A DNA stretch of 64,000 nt from Tissierellia bacterium. GTDB lineage: Bacteria; Bacillota; Clostridia; Tissierellales; Tepidimicrobiaceae. Below, piece after piece: positions 51,215 through 60,847 of this stretch. Every line of letters begins with the position of its first letter. Position 1 is the stretch's first letter. A program made the translations under genes and the position numbers. The stretch lies in contig DUMS01000078.1 in NCBI GenBank assembly GCA_012839745.1, forward strand, positions 1 to 64,000, given 5' to 3'. Below the pieces are notes generated by a model, which saw nothing but the letters and a program-made list of their open reading frames with translations, had not been told where the DNA came from and made no database searches.

Positions 51215-53296
51215 TTGCAGAAAAATCTAGTTATAGTTGAGTCGCCAGCAAAAGCAAAAACCATTGGGAAATTTTTGGGGAAGAAATATAAAGTAAAGGC
51301 ATCTGTTGGACATATTAGAGATTTACCAAAGAGCAGCCTTGGAATTGATATAGAAAATAATTTTACACCTAGATATATAACTATAAGAGGTAAGGGTCCA
51401 GTTGTTCAGGAATTGAAAAGGGAAGCCAGAAAGTCTGATAAGGTATACCTTGCTACAGACCCTGATAGAGAGGGGGAAGCCATATCATGGCATTTAGCCC
51501 ACGTATTGGGTCTTGATGAAAAAGCCCCAATAAGGATTGAGTTCAATGAGATTACAAAGGATGCAATACAAAAAGCCATCAAGAAGCCCAGAGCTATTGA
51601 CAAGAACCTGGTTGATGCCCAGCAGGCAAGGAGGGTGTTGGATAGGCTTGTAGGCTATAAAATAAGTCCCCTGCTTTGGAAGAAGATAAAAAAAGGCTTA
51701 AGTGCAGGTAGAGTGCAGTCTGTAGCAGTAAAGCTTATATGTGACAGAGAGAAGGAAATTGAAAGATTTATTTCTGAAGAGTATTGGACTATAGAAGCCC
51801 TGCTGGAAAAGGATGGAATAGTATTTGAATCCAGCTTTTATGGCATCTATAACGATGGCAAGGAAGAAAAAGTTGACCTTTCTAATAGAAAGGATGTAGA
51901 TGAGGTTTTAAATTCATTAGATAAGGGTAATTTTACTGTATTAGAAGTAAAAAAAGGCAAAAAGAAGAAAAACCCAAATGGTCCATATATAACCAGCACT
52001 TTGCAGCAGGATGCTTCACGAAAGCTGGGTTTTACAGCCAAAAAGACCATGAGGATTGCTCAGGAGCTGTATGAAGGAGTTGATATAAAAGGCGAAGGTA
52101 CAGTGGGCTTAATTACATATATCAGGACTGACTCAATGAGAATATCCGAAGAAGCAATAAATGCTGCTAAATCATACATTATAAAAGAATTTGGAAAGGA
52201 TTACACTAATGGCGGAAAAAATTACAGCAATAAGAAAAAAGAAACACAGGATGCTCATGAATGCATAAGGCCAACTTCCATTGAGAGAATTCCATCAAAA
52301 ATAAGGGATTCTTTGACAAAGGACCAGTATATGCTGTACGATTTAATCTGGAAGAGATTTGTAAGCTCACAGATGAGCCCTGCTAATTTTGATACCATGT
52401 CTGTAAAACTGCTTTCAAATGGCTATCTGTTTAAAGCTTCAGGATCTAAACTAAACTATGATGGATTCTTGAAAGTCTATGCTCCGGAAGAAAATGAAGA
52501 TAAGGACCATGAGATTCCATTATTGGAAGAAGGAGAAAAGGTACATGTAAAAGAAATAAAACCAAATCAGCATTTTACTCAACCTCCTCCAAGATATACG
52601 GAAGCTTCACTTATTAAAACATTGGAGGAACTGGGTATAGGAAGGCCCAGCACTTATTCGCCAATTATTTCGACTATTCAAAATAGAGGATATGTGGTTG
52701 TTAAGAATAAATCCTTTGAACCAACGGAGTTAGGGATATTGGTTAATAACTTATTGGAAGAGTATTTTGAAGATATTGTGGATGAAAAGTTTACAGCAGA
52801 GATGGAGAAAAATCTTGATTTAATTGCAGAGGGAGAACATAAATGGCAAGATATTGTTAGCCATTTCTATGACCAGTTTGAAAAAGTGCTTAAAAAGGCT
52901 GAAGAGGAAATATCCCAAATAAAGATTGAAGAAGAAGTTTCAGATGAAGTCTGTGAAAAGTGCGGAAGAAATATGGTCATAAAACATGGTCCTTATGGTA
53001 AGTTTTTAGCTTGCCCAGGATATCCTGAATGCAAGAATACCAAACCAATACTGGATGAAATAGGAGTTAGGTGCCCTGTATGCGGGGGCAATATTGTAAA
53101 GAGAAAGAGCAGCAAAGGGAGAAATTTCTATGGATGCAGTAATTACCCCCAGTGCAATTTTGTTTCATGGGATGAACCTATAGAGGAGAAATGCCCTAAC
53201 TGTGGAGGTCTTTTGACTAGAAAAGTAAACAAAAATAGTATTGTTATAAAGTGTACAAATAAAGAATGTGGATACATTAGAAATGAAAATAAATAA
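51215..53296 (+). CDS. topA: DNA topoisomerase I
   Basis: A 693-residue type IA topoisomerase that relaxes negative supercoils. The TOPRIM domain begins LVIVESPAKAKTIGKFLG and includes ATDPDREGEAISWHL. The active-site Tyr is in ITYIRTDSMRIS (about residue 302). The C-terminus has three Cys4-type zinc ribbons (CEKCGRNMV..., CPVCGGNIV..., CPNCGGLLT...). TTG 51215 follows GGAGGTG; an upstream ATG at 51200 overlaps this site. In B. subtilis trmFO and xerC-like genes follow; here hslV is next. Confidence 0.96.
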   Translation: MQKNLVIVESPAKAKTIGKFLGKKYKVKASVGHIRDLPKSSLGIDIENNFTPRYITIRGKGPVVQELKREARKSDKVYLATDPDREGEAISWHLAHVLGLDEKAPIRIEFNEITKDAIQKAIKKPRAIDKNLVDAQQARRVLDRLVGYKISPLLWKKIKKGLSAGRVQSVAVKLICDREKEIERFISEEYWTIEALLEKDGIVFESSFYGIYNDGKEEKVDLSNRKDVDEVLNSLDKGNFTVLEVKKGKKKKNPNGPYITSTLQQDASRKLGFTAKKTMRIAQELYEGVDIKGEGTVGLITYIRTDSMRISEEAINAAKSYIIKEFGKDYTNGGKNYSNKKKETQDAHECIRPTSIERIPSKIRDSLTKDQYMLYDLIWKRFVSSQMSPANFDTMSVKLLSNGYLFKASGSKLNYDGFLKVYAPEENEDKDHEIPLLEEGEKVHVKEIKPNQHFTQPPPRYTEASLIKTLEELGIGRPSTYSPIISTIQNRGYVVVKNKSFEPTELGILVNNLLEEYFEDIVDEKFTAEMEKNLDLIAEGEHKWQDIVSHFYDQFEKVLKKAEEEISQIKIEEEVSDEVCEKCGRNMVIKHGPYGKFLACPGYPECKNTKPILDEIGVRCPVCGGNIVKRKSSKGRNFYGCSNYPQCNFVSWDEPIEEKCPNCGGLLTRKVNKNSIVIKCTNKECGYIRNENK

Positions 53297-53345
53297 AAGT
53301 ATGTACAATTCAAAAAAATATAGTAATCTATTAAATATATGATTA

Positions 53346-53371
53346 AATTTTCTGAAAATGAAAAATATAGT
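53346..53371 (+). promoter_or_regulatory. CodY box and -10 region upstream of hslV
   Basis: AATTTTCTGAAAATG (53346-53360) matches 14 of 15 positions of the CodY consensus AATTTTCWGAAAATT. A -10-like TATAGT (53366-53371) follows, so the box overlaps the expected -35. This is a classic repressor position and implies CodY control of hslV-hslU-codY. The -35 itself is not clear, so the transcription start is uncertain. Confidence 0.65.
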
Positions 53372-53397
53372 AGTAGAATAGTTTTGAGGTGTTTGAT

Positions 53398-53928
53398 ATG
53401 ATGAAAGGAACAACTATAGTTGCAGTTAAAAAGGATAATAAGACTGCAATAGCAGGAGATGGGCAGATTACTTTTGGCAATGAAACTATTATGAAGTCCA
53501 CTGCAAAAAAAGTAAGGAAAATATTCAATAATAATGTTATAATAGGATTTGCCGGTTCTGTTGCAGATGCATTGACTTTGGCTGAAATGCTGGAGGAGAA
53601 ACTGGAACAGCATAGTGGAAATCTGAAAAGAGCTGCTGTAGAATTTGCTAGGGATTGGAGAAGAGATAAAACATTACGAAAACTGGAAGCATTGCTGGTG
53701 GCAGCAGATAAGGATAATTTGCTGTTAGTTTCAGGAAATGGAGAAGTAATAGAACCAGAGGAAGGCGTGTTGGCCATAGGTTCAGGAGGTAATTATGCAT
53801 TGGCATCTGCCAAAGCCCTTCTTAAGCATTCGAACTTAAATGCTGAAGAAATTGCCAGGGAATCTATTTTAATTGCTTCCTCTATTTGTGTATTCACTAA
53901 CAGCAATATTTCTTGTGAAGTGATTTAA
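53398..53928 (+). CDS. hslV: ATP-dependent protease subunit HslV (ClpQ)
   Basis: A 176-residue proteasome-like protease subunit. The N-terminus [20 protein letters not shown] contains the catalytic Thr (about Thr 5) after a short propeptide. [19 protein letters not shown] and [15 protein letters not shown] match HslV. It forms a double hexamer that works with HslU. ATG 53398 lies 7 nt after GAGGTG. hslU starts 13 nt downstream. Confidence 0.95.
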   Translation: MMKGTTIVAVKKDNKTAIAGDGQITFGNETIMKSTAKKVRKIFNNNVIIGFAGSVADALTLAEMLEEKLEQHSGNLKRAAVEFARDWRRDKTLRKLEALLVAADKDNLLLVSGNGEVIEPEEGVLAIGSGGNYALASAKALLKHSNLNAEEIARESILIASSICVFTNSNISCEVI

Positions 53929-53941
53929 GGAGTGTGATTTT

Positions 53942-55327
53942 ATGGGGGAGTTAACTCCAAAACAAATTGTTGAGGAGTTAGATAAATATATTATAGGACA
54001 GCATAATGCCAAAAAGGCAGTAGCAATATCCATAAGGAACAGATTCAGAAGAAATAAGTTACCAGATGAAATTAGAGAAGAAGTTAAGCCAAAAAATATA
54101 CTTATGGTAGGACCTACAGGAGTAGGAAAAACAGAAATTGCTAGAAGAGTCGCTAAACTTACCGATATGCCCTTTGTGAAAGTTGAAGCCACTAAGTTTA
54201 CAGAAGTGGGATATGTAGGCAGAGATGTTGATTCTATGGTAAGGGATTTAGTCGAAGAATCCATTAGGATGGTTAAAGAAAAGAAGATTACTGAAGTCTA
54301 CGAAAAGAGCATGGTATTGGCTGATGAAAGAATAATAGATATTCTTCTGCCCCTCCCTTCAAAGAGAAAAAGCAATAACCCATTGGAGATGCTATTTGGA
54401 AGTTATAAGGAAGAAGAGAGCCAGGATGAAGAAAGCAAATCGGAAATCCTGGAAAAAAGAAAAAAACTTCTGGAAAAGCTTAAAAAAGGAGAGTTGGATG
54501 ATAAAATAATTGAAATAGAGGTTGAAGACACGCATAATTCAACAATAGGATTATATAGCGGTATAGGCATGGAGGAGTTAAACATAAACATAGGTGATAT
54601 ATTTGGAGATATGCTTCCAAAGAAGAAAAAGAAGAAAAAGGTTACTATTAAGGAAGCAAGAAAGATTTTAAGCAATCAGGAAGCAGAAAAGCTTATAGAT
54701 ATGGATGAGGTTATAGAATTAGGCATTAAAAGAGCTGAAGAAAATGGAATGATATTCGTAGACGAGATTGACAAGATTGCAGGGAAGAACTATGGTGGGG
54801 GACCTGATGTATCAAGAGAGGGAGTTCAGAGGGATATCCTGCCTATTATAGAAGGTACAACAGTTATTACAAAGTATGGACCAGTTAAAACAGATCATAT
54901 ATTGTTTATTGCAGCAGGAGCTTTTCATGTTTCTAAAGTTGAAGACCTTATACCAGAGATACAAGGAAGATTTCCTGTAAGAGTAGAGTTGGAAAGCCTT
55001 ACAGAAGAGAATTTTAGAGAAATACTGACTAAACCCAAAAATGCATTGATTACCCAGTATCAACATCTATTGAGAACAGAAGGCATAGAATTGAAATTTA
55101 CCAAAGAGGCAATAGATTTAATTGCCAAAGCAGCTTTCTTAATCAATGAACAGTCTGAAAATATTGGCGCAAGAAGGTTAAATACAGTATTGGAGAAACT
55201 GCTAGAGGATGTTTCTTTTGAAGCTCCTGACATAGACAATAAAGAGTTTATAGTAGATGAAGATTATGTTAACAAAAAGCTAATGTTGTATGTAAAAGAA
55301 AAGGACATTACAAAATATATTTTATAG
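53942..55327 (+). CDS. hslU: ATP-dependent protease ATPase subunit HslU (ClpY)
   Basis: A 461-residue AAA+ unfoldase that feeds substrates to HslV. It starts with [22 protein letters not shown] and has Walker [18 protein letters not shown], the [10 protein letters not shown] pore-loop region, an intermediate I domain (long acidic and basic helical insert about 135-235) and Walker [11 protein letters not shown]. The C-terminus ends [12 protein letters not shown], fitting docking into HslV. It is followed by codY. Confidence 0.96.
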   Translation: MGELTPKQIVEELDKYIIGQHNAKKAVAISIRNRFRRNKLPDEIREEVKPKNILMVGPTGVGKTEIARRVAKLTDMPFVKVEATKFTEVGYVGRDVDSMVRDLVEESIRMVKEKKITEVYEKSMVLADERIIDILLPLPSKRKSNNPLEMLFGSYKEEESQDEESKSEILEKRKKLLEKLKKGELDDKIIEIEVEDTHNSTIGLYSGIGMEELNINIGDIFGDMLPKKKKKKKVTIKEARKILSNQEAEKLIDMDEVIELGIKRAEENGMIFVDEIDKIAGKNYGGGPDVSREGVQRDILPIIEGTTVITKYGPVKTDHILFIAAGAFHVSKVEDLIPEIQGRFPVRVELESLTEENFREILTKPKNALITQYQHLLRTEGIELKFTKEAIDLIAKAAFLINEQSENIGARRLNTVLEKLLEDVSFEAPDIDNKEFIVDEDYVNKKLMLYVKEKDITKYIL

Positions 55328-55340
55328 AAGGAGGATTTAC

Positions 55341-56126
55341 ATGGCTGAAACATTACTGCAAAAAACAAGAAGACTGAACAAAACTTTACAAGGGACAGGT
55401 TCAAAACCAATATCATTTCAGGAATTAAGCGAGATATTAAGCGAGATATTAGATGCCAATGTATATATTGCCAGTAAAAAAGGTAGGGTTTTGGGATATG
55501 CTTTAACTAAAGGATATGACTGCGATATAATACAGGCAGAGATAGTTAAGGGAAAGAGATTTCCCAAGGAGTATAATGAAGAACTTTTAAAGGTAAAGGA
55601 AACCAAAGAGAATTTCCAGGAGATTACAGACTGTGTATTTGACCATGAAACGGAATGCCCATATCCTGATAAAATTGTTACAATAATACCTATAAACAGT
55701 GCTGGAGAAAGACTTGGCACTTTAGTCATTGCAAGATATGGAAGAAATTTTACAGAAGAGGATTTGGTATTGGCTGAATATAGCGCTACAATTGTAGGAA
55801 TGGAGATACTAAGAGCCAAGAATGAGGAAATAGAAGAGGAGTCAAGAAAGAAAGCTGTTGTTCAAATGGCTATTGGGACATTATCATATTCAGAATTGGA
55901 AGCTATGGAACACATATTTAAGGAACTGGATGGTGATGAAGGCTTAATTGTAGCAAGTAAAGTTGCAGATAGGGTAGGGATTACAAGGTCAGTTATAGTT
56001 AATGCATTAAGGAAATTTGAGTCAGCTGGTGTAATTGAATCAAGGTCTTTAGGTATGAAAGGTACCCATATAAAAATATTAAATGACAAGTTGCTTGAAG
56101 AACTTCAAAAGGTAAGAGAATCTTAA
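55341..56126 (+). CDS. codY: GTP-sensing global regulator CodY
   Basis: A 261-residue repressor that binds GTP and branched-chain amino acids and shuts off starvation genes when nutrients are plentiful. An N-terminal GAF-like ligand domain (1-~155, [20 protein letters not shown]) is followed by the C-terminal winged helix with [39 protein letters not shown]. It is the last gene after hslV and hslU. A CodY box lies at the head of that operon and a weaker one before flgB, downstream. Confidence 0.97.
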   Translation: MAETLLQKTRRLNKTLQGTGSKPISFQELSEILSEILDANVYIASKKGRVLGYALTKGYDCDIIQAEIVKGKRFPKEYNEELLKVKETKENFQEITDCVFDHETECPYPDKIVTIIPINSAGERLGTLVIARYGRNFTEEDLVLAEYSATIVGMEILRAKNEEIEEESRKKAVVQMAIGTLSYSELEAMEHIFKELDGDEGLIVASKVADRVGITRSVIVNALRKFESAGVIESRSLGMKGTHIKILNDKLLEELQKVRES

Positions 56127-56132
56127 GAAAAG

Positions 56133-56159
56133 TAGTGGAGGCATCCACTGCTTTTTTTT
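56133..56159 (+). terminator. Terminator after codY
   Basis: AGTGGA and TCCACT pair with loop GGCA (with further flanking pairs), followed by eight T residues. It separates hslV-hslU-codY from the flagellar genes. Confidence 0.85.
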
Positions 56160-56284
56160 AGGTCTAAGGTTATATTTAGTGCGTTTTGTATATAATTTAC
56201 TATGAAAATGAAGAAATTTGATGTATTATAAAGATTATAGAAATTCCATAACGGAAATTGACGAAAAATAAATTGAAAAAATCA

Positions 56285-56299
56285 AAAATTTAGAAAATT
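56285..56299 (+). promoter_or_regulatory. CodY-like box upstream of flgB
   Basis: AAAATTTAGAAAATT matches 12 of 15 positions of the CodY consensus. It lies about 85 nt upstream of flgB, in an AT-rich gap where weak matches are expected by chance. Confidence 0.4.
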
Positions 56300-56312
56300 A
56301 TGTTAACACATA

Positions 56313-56339
56313 TTGAAATTTGCCAAAAGAATATATAAT
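56313..56339 (+). promoter_or_regulatory. Candidate promoter of the flagellar operon
   Basis: TTGAAA (56313-56318) and TATAAT (56334-56339) are separated by only 15 nt, about 30 nt before flgB. The hexamers are good but the spacing is short. The CodY-like box is just upstream. Confidence 0.35.
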
Positions 56340-56370
56340 ATAAATATTAAGATTGAGGGGGAATGGATTT

Positions 56371-56772
56371 ATGGATAGATTGTTGAAAAATGTAGATATC
56401 CTCAATTATGCACTTAATGGATTATGGTTAAGGAATGAAATCATTAATCATAACATCTCAAATGCAAATACTCCTAATTATAAAAGGCTTACTGTTAATT
56501 TTGAAGATTCCTTAAAAAAAGCCCTGGATAAGAGGAGTTCAAATCTTATTACGACCCACGAGAATCATATTTCAAATATTAGTAATATGGAAAAGGTTCA
56601 GTCAAATGTCGTAGAAGCTGATGAGTATTCGTACAGATTTGACGGTAATAGCGTAGATATTGATGTAGAATCAGCAAATTTAGCAAAGAACGCTATAATG
56701 TACAATGCAGTTATAAATCAGGTAATTGGCGAGTTTAACAAATTAAAAAATATTATTAATGATGGGAGATGA
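56371..56772 (+). CDS. flgB: Flagellar basal body rod protein FlgB
   Basis: A 133-residue proximal rod protein. The N-terminal rod motif NHNISNANTPNYKRLTVNFED is typical, with LAKNAIMYNAVINQ near the C-terminus. ATG 56371 follows GAGGGGGAATGG. It is first in a flg-fli operon following codY, the same junction as in B. subtilis. Confidence 0.94.
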   Translation: MDRLLKNVDILNYALNGLWLRNEIINHNISNANTPNYKRLTVNFEDSLKKALDKRSSNLITTHENHISNISNMEKVQSNVVEADEYSYRFDGNSVDIDVESANLAKNAIMYNAVINQVIGEFNKLKNIINDGR

Positions 56773-56777
56773 GTTTT

Positions 56778-57218
56778 ATGGGTATGTTTGATGCTATTAA
56801 TATTAGTTCCTCAGCACTTACAGCACAAAAGACCAGAATAGATGTTATAAGCAAGAATATTGCTAATGCAAGTACAACAAGGGCTACCAATGGTATGCCA
56901 TACAGAAGAAAAATGGTGGTATTTAGAGAGAGCAGGGATAATTCTTTTGAGGGCTATTTAAACAGTATAAGTTCCAAATTTAATGGAAGCGGTGTGGAAA
57001 TAGATTATATAGCAGAGGATGAATCCCCTTTTAAGCTGAAATATGAACCTGGACATCCTGATGCAGATGAAAATGGATACGTGATGATGCCAAATGTAGA
57101 TGTAGTTGTTGAAATGGTGGATTTAATAGACGCGCAGAGAGCATATGAGGCTAATATAACAGCCATAAATACCACCAAGTCAATGATGATGAATGCATTA
57201 GAAATAGGGCGGAGGTAA
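56778..57218 (+). CDS. flgC: Flagellar basal body rod protein FlgC
   Basis: A 146-residue rod protein with FDAINISSSALTAQKTRIDV, NIANASTTRATNGMPYRRK and a C-terminal VVVEMVDLIDAQRAYEANI. ATG 56778 has GGGAG at 10 nt; ATG 56769 overlaps the flgB stop and is an alternative. fliE follows by 5 nt. Confidence 0.94.
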   Translation: MGMFDAINISSSALTAQKTRIDVISKNIANASTTRATNGMPYRRKMVVFRESRDNSFEGYLNSISSKFNGSGVEIDYIAEDESPFKLKYEPGHPDADENGYVMMPNVDVVVEMVDLIDAQRAYEANITAINTTKSMMMNALEIGRR

Positions 57219-57223
57219 AATAA

Positions 57224-57514
57224 ATGGATATAAAATCTATAGGTTTAAGTAATACTCTAACTAATATGTTACAAACCTCTACAAAGAAGGAAATAAGTGA
57301 TTTCAGTTCATTACTGGACAATGCATTGAATAGAGTCAATCAGCTGCAGATGGAAAGTGACAGGTATAAAGTGCTCCTTTCCATTGGCGAAGTGGACAAC
57401 CTTCATGATGTTACAATTGCAGCGGAAAAGGCTAATATCGCTTTGCAGTTAACTTTGTCCATAAGGAACAAAGTTATAGAGGCTTACCAGGAGATCATGA
57501 GAATGCAAATATAG
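57224..57514 (+). CDS. fliE: Flagellar hook-basal body complex protein FliE
   Basis: A 96-residue FliE that joins the MS ring to the rod. DFSSLLDNALNRVNQLQMES and DVTIAAEKANIALQLTLSIRN and VIEAYQEIMRMQI match. It is preceded by GGCGGAGG. Confidence 0.93.
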   Translation: MDIKSIGLSNTLTNMLQTSTKKEISDFSSLLDNALNRVNQLQMESDRYKVLLSIGEVDNLHDVTIAAEKANIALQLTLSIRNKVIEAYQEIMRMQI

Positions 57515-57541
57515 TCGAGCTGTAAGAAATGAGGTGTTAAG

Positions 57542-59071
57542 ATGTGGGAGTCTATACAGCAGGTTAGAAATCAGTTAAATGGATATTGGAATGATTTGGA
57601 CAAGGGTAAAAGAAAAAAGGTAATAATTGCTGGAGTCATTTCTTTATTGGTTGTTATAATACTTGTGTTTTTATTAACCAGAACAGAATATGATGTGCTG
57701 TTTACTAACTTAAGTTTGGAGGATATGGCAGAAGTAAAGGATAAATTGGATGAACTGGGCATTAAGTATAGAATCCCGGATAATAACCCCAGGACAATAC
57801 TTGTACCTGAGAATATGAAAAATCTGGCGAAGATAGAGCTGGCTTCAGAAGGATTACCTAAATCTGGATATAGCTTTTTGGATGCTTTTAATGATAGCAG
57901 CTGGACTATGACTGATTATGACAAAAAAGAGAGGATGAAATTAGCCTTACAGAGCGAATTAGCTTCAACCATATCAGAAATAGACGGAATTGATAAAGCA
58001 ACTGTCTATATCAATGAAAAAGATGAAACAGGATTTGTATTAAATGAAAATGACAATAAGACAACAGCAAGCGTATTTATTGAAAAGAGCTATGGGAGCA
58101 CCTTATCATCAGGGACCATAAAAGCTATACAAAACCTTGTCGCTTCATCAATAAACACAAGCCCTGAAGAAGTGCAGGTAATCGATAGTGAGGGGAATTT
58201 GCTGACAAATAGTCAAGGTGAGTCTGAGCTGATGATGACTGACCAGTTTGTTATAAAGAGCAATTTAGAAAATAAGATAAATGAAAGCATAAAAAAATTT
58301 CTGGAGAACATATTTGGTAAAGGGAATGTAGATGTACTTTCAAGTGTAAAAATCAATTTTAACAGTGAAAAGACTACAATTGTAGAGTTTAAACCTCCTG
58401 TAGAAGGCAATGATGAAGGATTGATAAGAAGTATGGAGGAAGTTGAGGAGCATGTGGCCAGAGGAAGTGGACAAGGTACTCCAGAGACTGAAGGAGATAT
58501 TACTGATTATGAAATGGCAAATGATAGCAATGAAGTATCGAATAAGAGGAGCAGCATTATCAATTATGAGCTAAATCAGATTAATCAGGAAATATTAAAG
58601 GCACCTGGCCAGGTTGAAGATATAACTGTAGCAGTATTGATAAATAGAGATGTGCTTTTTAATGGAAATTTTAATGCTGATGTAGAGAAGGATGTTGAGA
58701 ATTTGATTTATGCTGCAACAGGATTGAATACCAGACAAGTAGTAGTAATGGCAGGAAACTTTGCACCTAAGGATACAGAAGGTGTAGCGGCTATAGAAAG
58801 TGTTCCAAAGATGAATTTGGCGTTGCCACTGGCTATTGGGGCAGTTATTCTTATGTTATTGGGCATTGTGTTGCTTAGAAGAAGAAAGAGGGTATATAAG
58901 GAATTAAATGAAGTAGGGTTAAGAGCTGAAGAGGAAAAGGCTGTCACTACTGAAGTTGAGGATTTAGATATTGAAGCAGAAAAGCCAAAGATAAGGGCTC
59001 AAATAGATAAATTTGTTGAAAGGAATCCAGAGTTAGTTGCACAGCTTTTAAGAACCTGGTTAAATGAATAG
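57542..59071 (+). CDS. fliF: Flagellar MS-ring protein FliF
   Basis: A 509-residue membrane ring protein. The N-terminal helix (about residues 25-46) is followed by YscJ/FliF ring-building domains (VLFTNLSLEDMAEVKDKLDE, IELASEGLPKSGYSFLD, VYINEKDETGFVLNE) and an acidic Asn/Glu-rich middle. The second helix (about 425-445) leads to a C-terminal tail that docks FliG (ERNPELVAQLLRTWLNE). AGGTG lies upstream. Confidence 0.95.
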   Translation: MWESIQQVRNQLNGYWNDLDKGKRKKVIIAGVISLLVVIILVFLLTRTEYDVLFTNLSLEDMAEVKDKLDELGIKYRIPDNNPRTILVPENMKNLAKIELASEGLPKSGYSFLDAFNDSSWTMTDYDKKERMKLALQSELASTISEIDGIDKATVYINEKDETGFVLNENDNKTTASVFIEKSYGSTLSSGTIKAIQNLVASSINTSPEEVQVIDSEGNLLTNSQGESELMMTDQFVIKSNLENKINESIKKFLENIFGKGNVDVLSSVKINFNSEKTTIVEFKPPVEGNDEGLIRSMEEVEEHVARGSGQGTPETEGDITDYEMANDSNEVSNKRSSIINYELNQINQEILKAPGQVEDITVAVLINRDVLFNGNFNADVEKDVENLIYAATGLNTRQVVVMAGNFAPKDTEGVAAIESVPKMNLALPLAIGAVILMLLGIVLLRRRKRVYKELNEVGLRAEEEKAVTTEVEDLDIEAEKPKIRAQIDKFVERNPELVAQLLRTWLNE

Positions 59072-59085
59072 GAGAGAGATGCAAT

Positions 59086-60090
59086 ATGATGAATAAACAG
59101 TACAATGGAAAAGAAAAAGCAGCTATATTTTTGATAACCTTAGGACCAGAGAAATCTGCTAAAATATTTAAGTATTTTAGTGATGAAGAAATTGAAGAGA
59201 TGACTTTACAGATAGCAAATATGAGGATGGTGTCTTCAAAGGATAAGGATAAAGTAATGGAGGACTTTTATCAGCTTGCAGTAGCCCAGGAATATATATC
59301 AGAAGGTGGAATAAATTATGCCAAGGAAATACTGGTAAAGGCATTAGGAGAGGAAAAGGCTATAGAAATAATAAACAAATTGACTTCATCCTTGTATGTA
59401 AGGCCTTTTGAGTTTATAAGAAAGGCCGATCCAAATCAGCTGTTTAATTATATAGAAAACGAACATCCTCAGACAATTGCATTGATATTATCCTATTTAA
59501 GGCCAGACCAGGCTGCAAAGATTCTTTCCAGCCTTCCTCAGGAAAAACAGGTGGAAGTTGCTAGAAGAATAGCAGTAATGGACAGAACTTCACCAGATGT
59601 GATTAAGGAGGTAGAAAGGGTACTGGAAACAAAGTTTTCCGGGATTTTATCTCAAGACTTTACTTCAACTGGTGGAATCCAGAATGTTGTTGACATATTG
59701 AATTCAGTAGACAGGGGTACAGAGAAATATATTATGGAAAGGCTTGAGAGAATTGACACAGAATTAAGCGAAGAAATAAGAAAGAGAATGTTTGTATTTG
59801 AAGATATAATAACGCTGGATAACAAGAGCATCCAGAGAGTAATAAGAGAAGTCAACAATTCACAATGGGCGATTGCACTGAAAGGCGCAAGTGAAGAAGT
59901 AAAAGAAGCTGTATTCTCCAATATGAGCAAGAGGCTTGTTGAGATGATCAATGAAGATATTGAGTTCATGGGACCTGTACGCTTAAGGGATATAGAAGAA
60001 GCTCAGCAGGCAATAGTCAACGTTATTAGAAGATTAGAGGAAGAAGGAGAAATAATCATACCTAGAGGGGGAGCTGAGATAATTGTCTAA
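59086..60090 (+). CDS. fliG: Flagellar motor switch protein FliG
   Basis: A 334-residue rotor switch protein. The middle domain contains the ENEHPQTIALILSYLRP motif and the C-terminal domain has FVFEDIITLDNKSIQRVIREV with charged residues (KGASEEVKEAV) that interact with the stator. The N-terminus (KAAIFLITLGPEKSAKIFKYF) binds FliF. AGGAGAG precedes two adjacent ATG codons. Confidence 0.96.
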   Translation: MMNKQYNGKEKAAIFLITLGPEKSAKIFKYFSDEEIEEMTLQIANMRMVSSKDKDKVMEDFYQLAVAQEYISEGGINYAKEILVKALGEEKAIEIINKLTSSLYVRPFEFIRKADPNQLFNYIENEHPQTIALILSYLRPDQAAKILSSLPQEKQVEVARRIAVMDRTSPDVIKEVERVLETKFSGILSQDFTSTGGIQNVVDILNSVDRGTEKYIMERLERIDTELSEEIRKRMFVFEDIITLDNKSIQRVIREVNNSQWAIALKGASEEVKEAVFSNMSKRLVEMINEDIEFMGPVRLRDIEEAQQAIVNVIRRLEEEGEIIIPRGGAEIIV

Positions 60091-60847
60091 TGTTATTAAG
60101 TCTTTCAGAGTAATAGAATGCAAAGATCCAGCTTTTAAAGATATCAGTTTAAAATCCAGCTCCATATATAATGAAATTATAGAAGAAGCAAGGAAGAAAC
60201 ATGAGCAAATAGTAAGTGAAGCTGAAAAAAAAGCAGAGGAAATAATGGATAAAGCTTATATGGAATATGAGAAACAGTTAAATATTGCCTATGAAAAATC
60301 AAAAACAATATTTGAAGAAAGCAGGGATAAGGGATATTCTGAAGGCTATGAACTAGGTATCAATAACGGATATGATGAAGGATATAATAAAGGATACGAA
60401 GAAGGTAAAAAGGAAGCAGAAAAGCTCATTAAAGAAGCCTTAGAGATTAAGGAGTACTACAATACAAGAAGAAGCCAGATTTTGAAGGATGCTGAAAAGG
60501 ACCTGATAGACCTTGTAATTGCAATATGCGAGAAAGTATTTAATCAAAAGGTAATGGAGGATGAAAAATATATTATCTCCCTGGTTTTAAATGGAATAGA
60601 GGGATTGGAGGTAAAGGATAAGCTTACAATCATCACTTCTAAAGAGGACTATGAAGTGTTGAAGAACAATGAGAATACTATTTTAGCTAAAGCCAGTCTT
60701 ATAGACAGTGTTGAAATCAGAATAAACAGTGAAATGAAAAAAGGAGATTGCATACTGGAAACATCGAAAGGGAATATAGATGTAAGCTTAAATGGACAGC
60801 TGGAGGAAATTAAAGATTTTATATATACAATTCTAAATAATGAGTGA
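60083..60847 (+). CDS. fliH: Flagellar assembly protein FliH
   Basis: A 254-residue regulator of the flagellar export ATPase. It has a long charged coiled coil (about residues 30-120) with glycine repeats (YSEGYELGINNGYDEGYNKG), characteristic of FliH/YscL, and a C-terminal domain that binds FliI. TTG 60083 lies in the end of fliG, 8 nt overlap, with GGGGGAG upstream. The next gene also overlaps its 3' end. Confidence 0.9.
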   Translation: MSNVIKSFRVIECKDPAFKDISLKSSSIYNEIIEEARKKHEQIVSEAEKKAEEIMDKAYMEYEKQLNIAYEKSKTIFEESRDKGYSEGYELGINNGYDEGYNKGYEEGKKEAEKLIKEALEIKEYYNTRRSQILKDAEKDLIDLVIAICEKVFNQKVMEDEKYIISLVLNGIEGLEVKDKLTIITSKEDYEVLKNNENTILAKASLIDSVEIRINSEMKKGDCILETSKGNIDVSLNGQLEEIKDFIYTILNNE

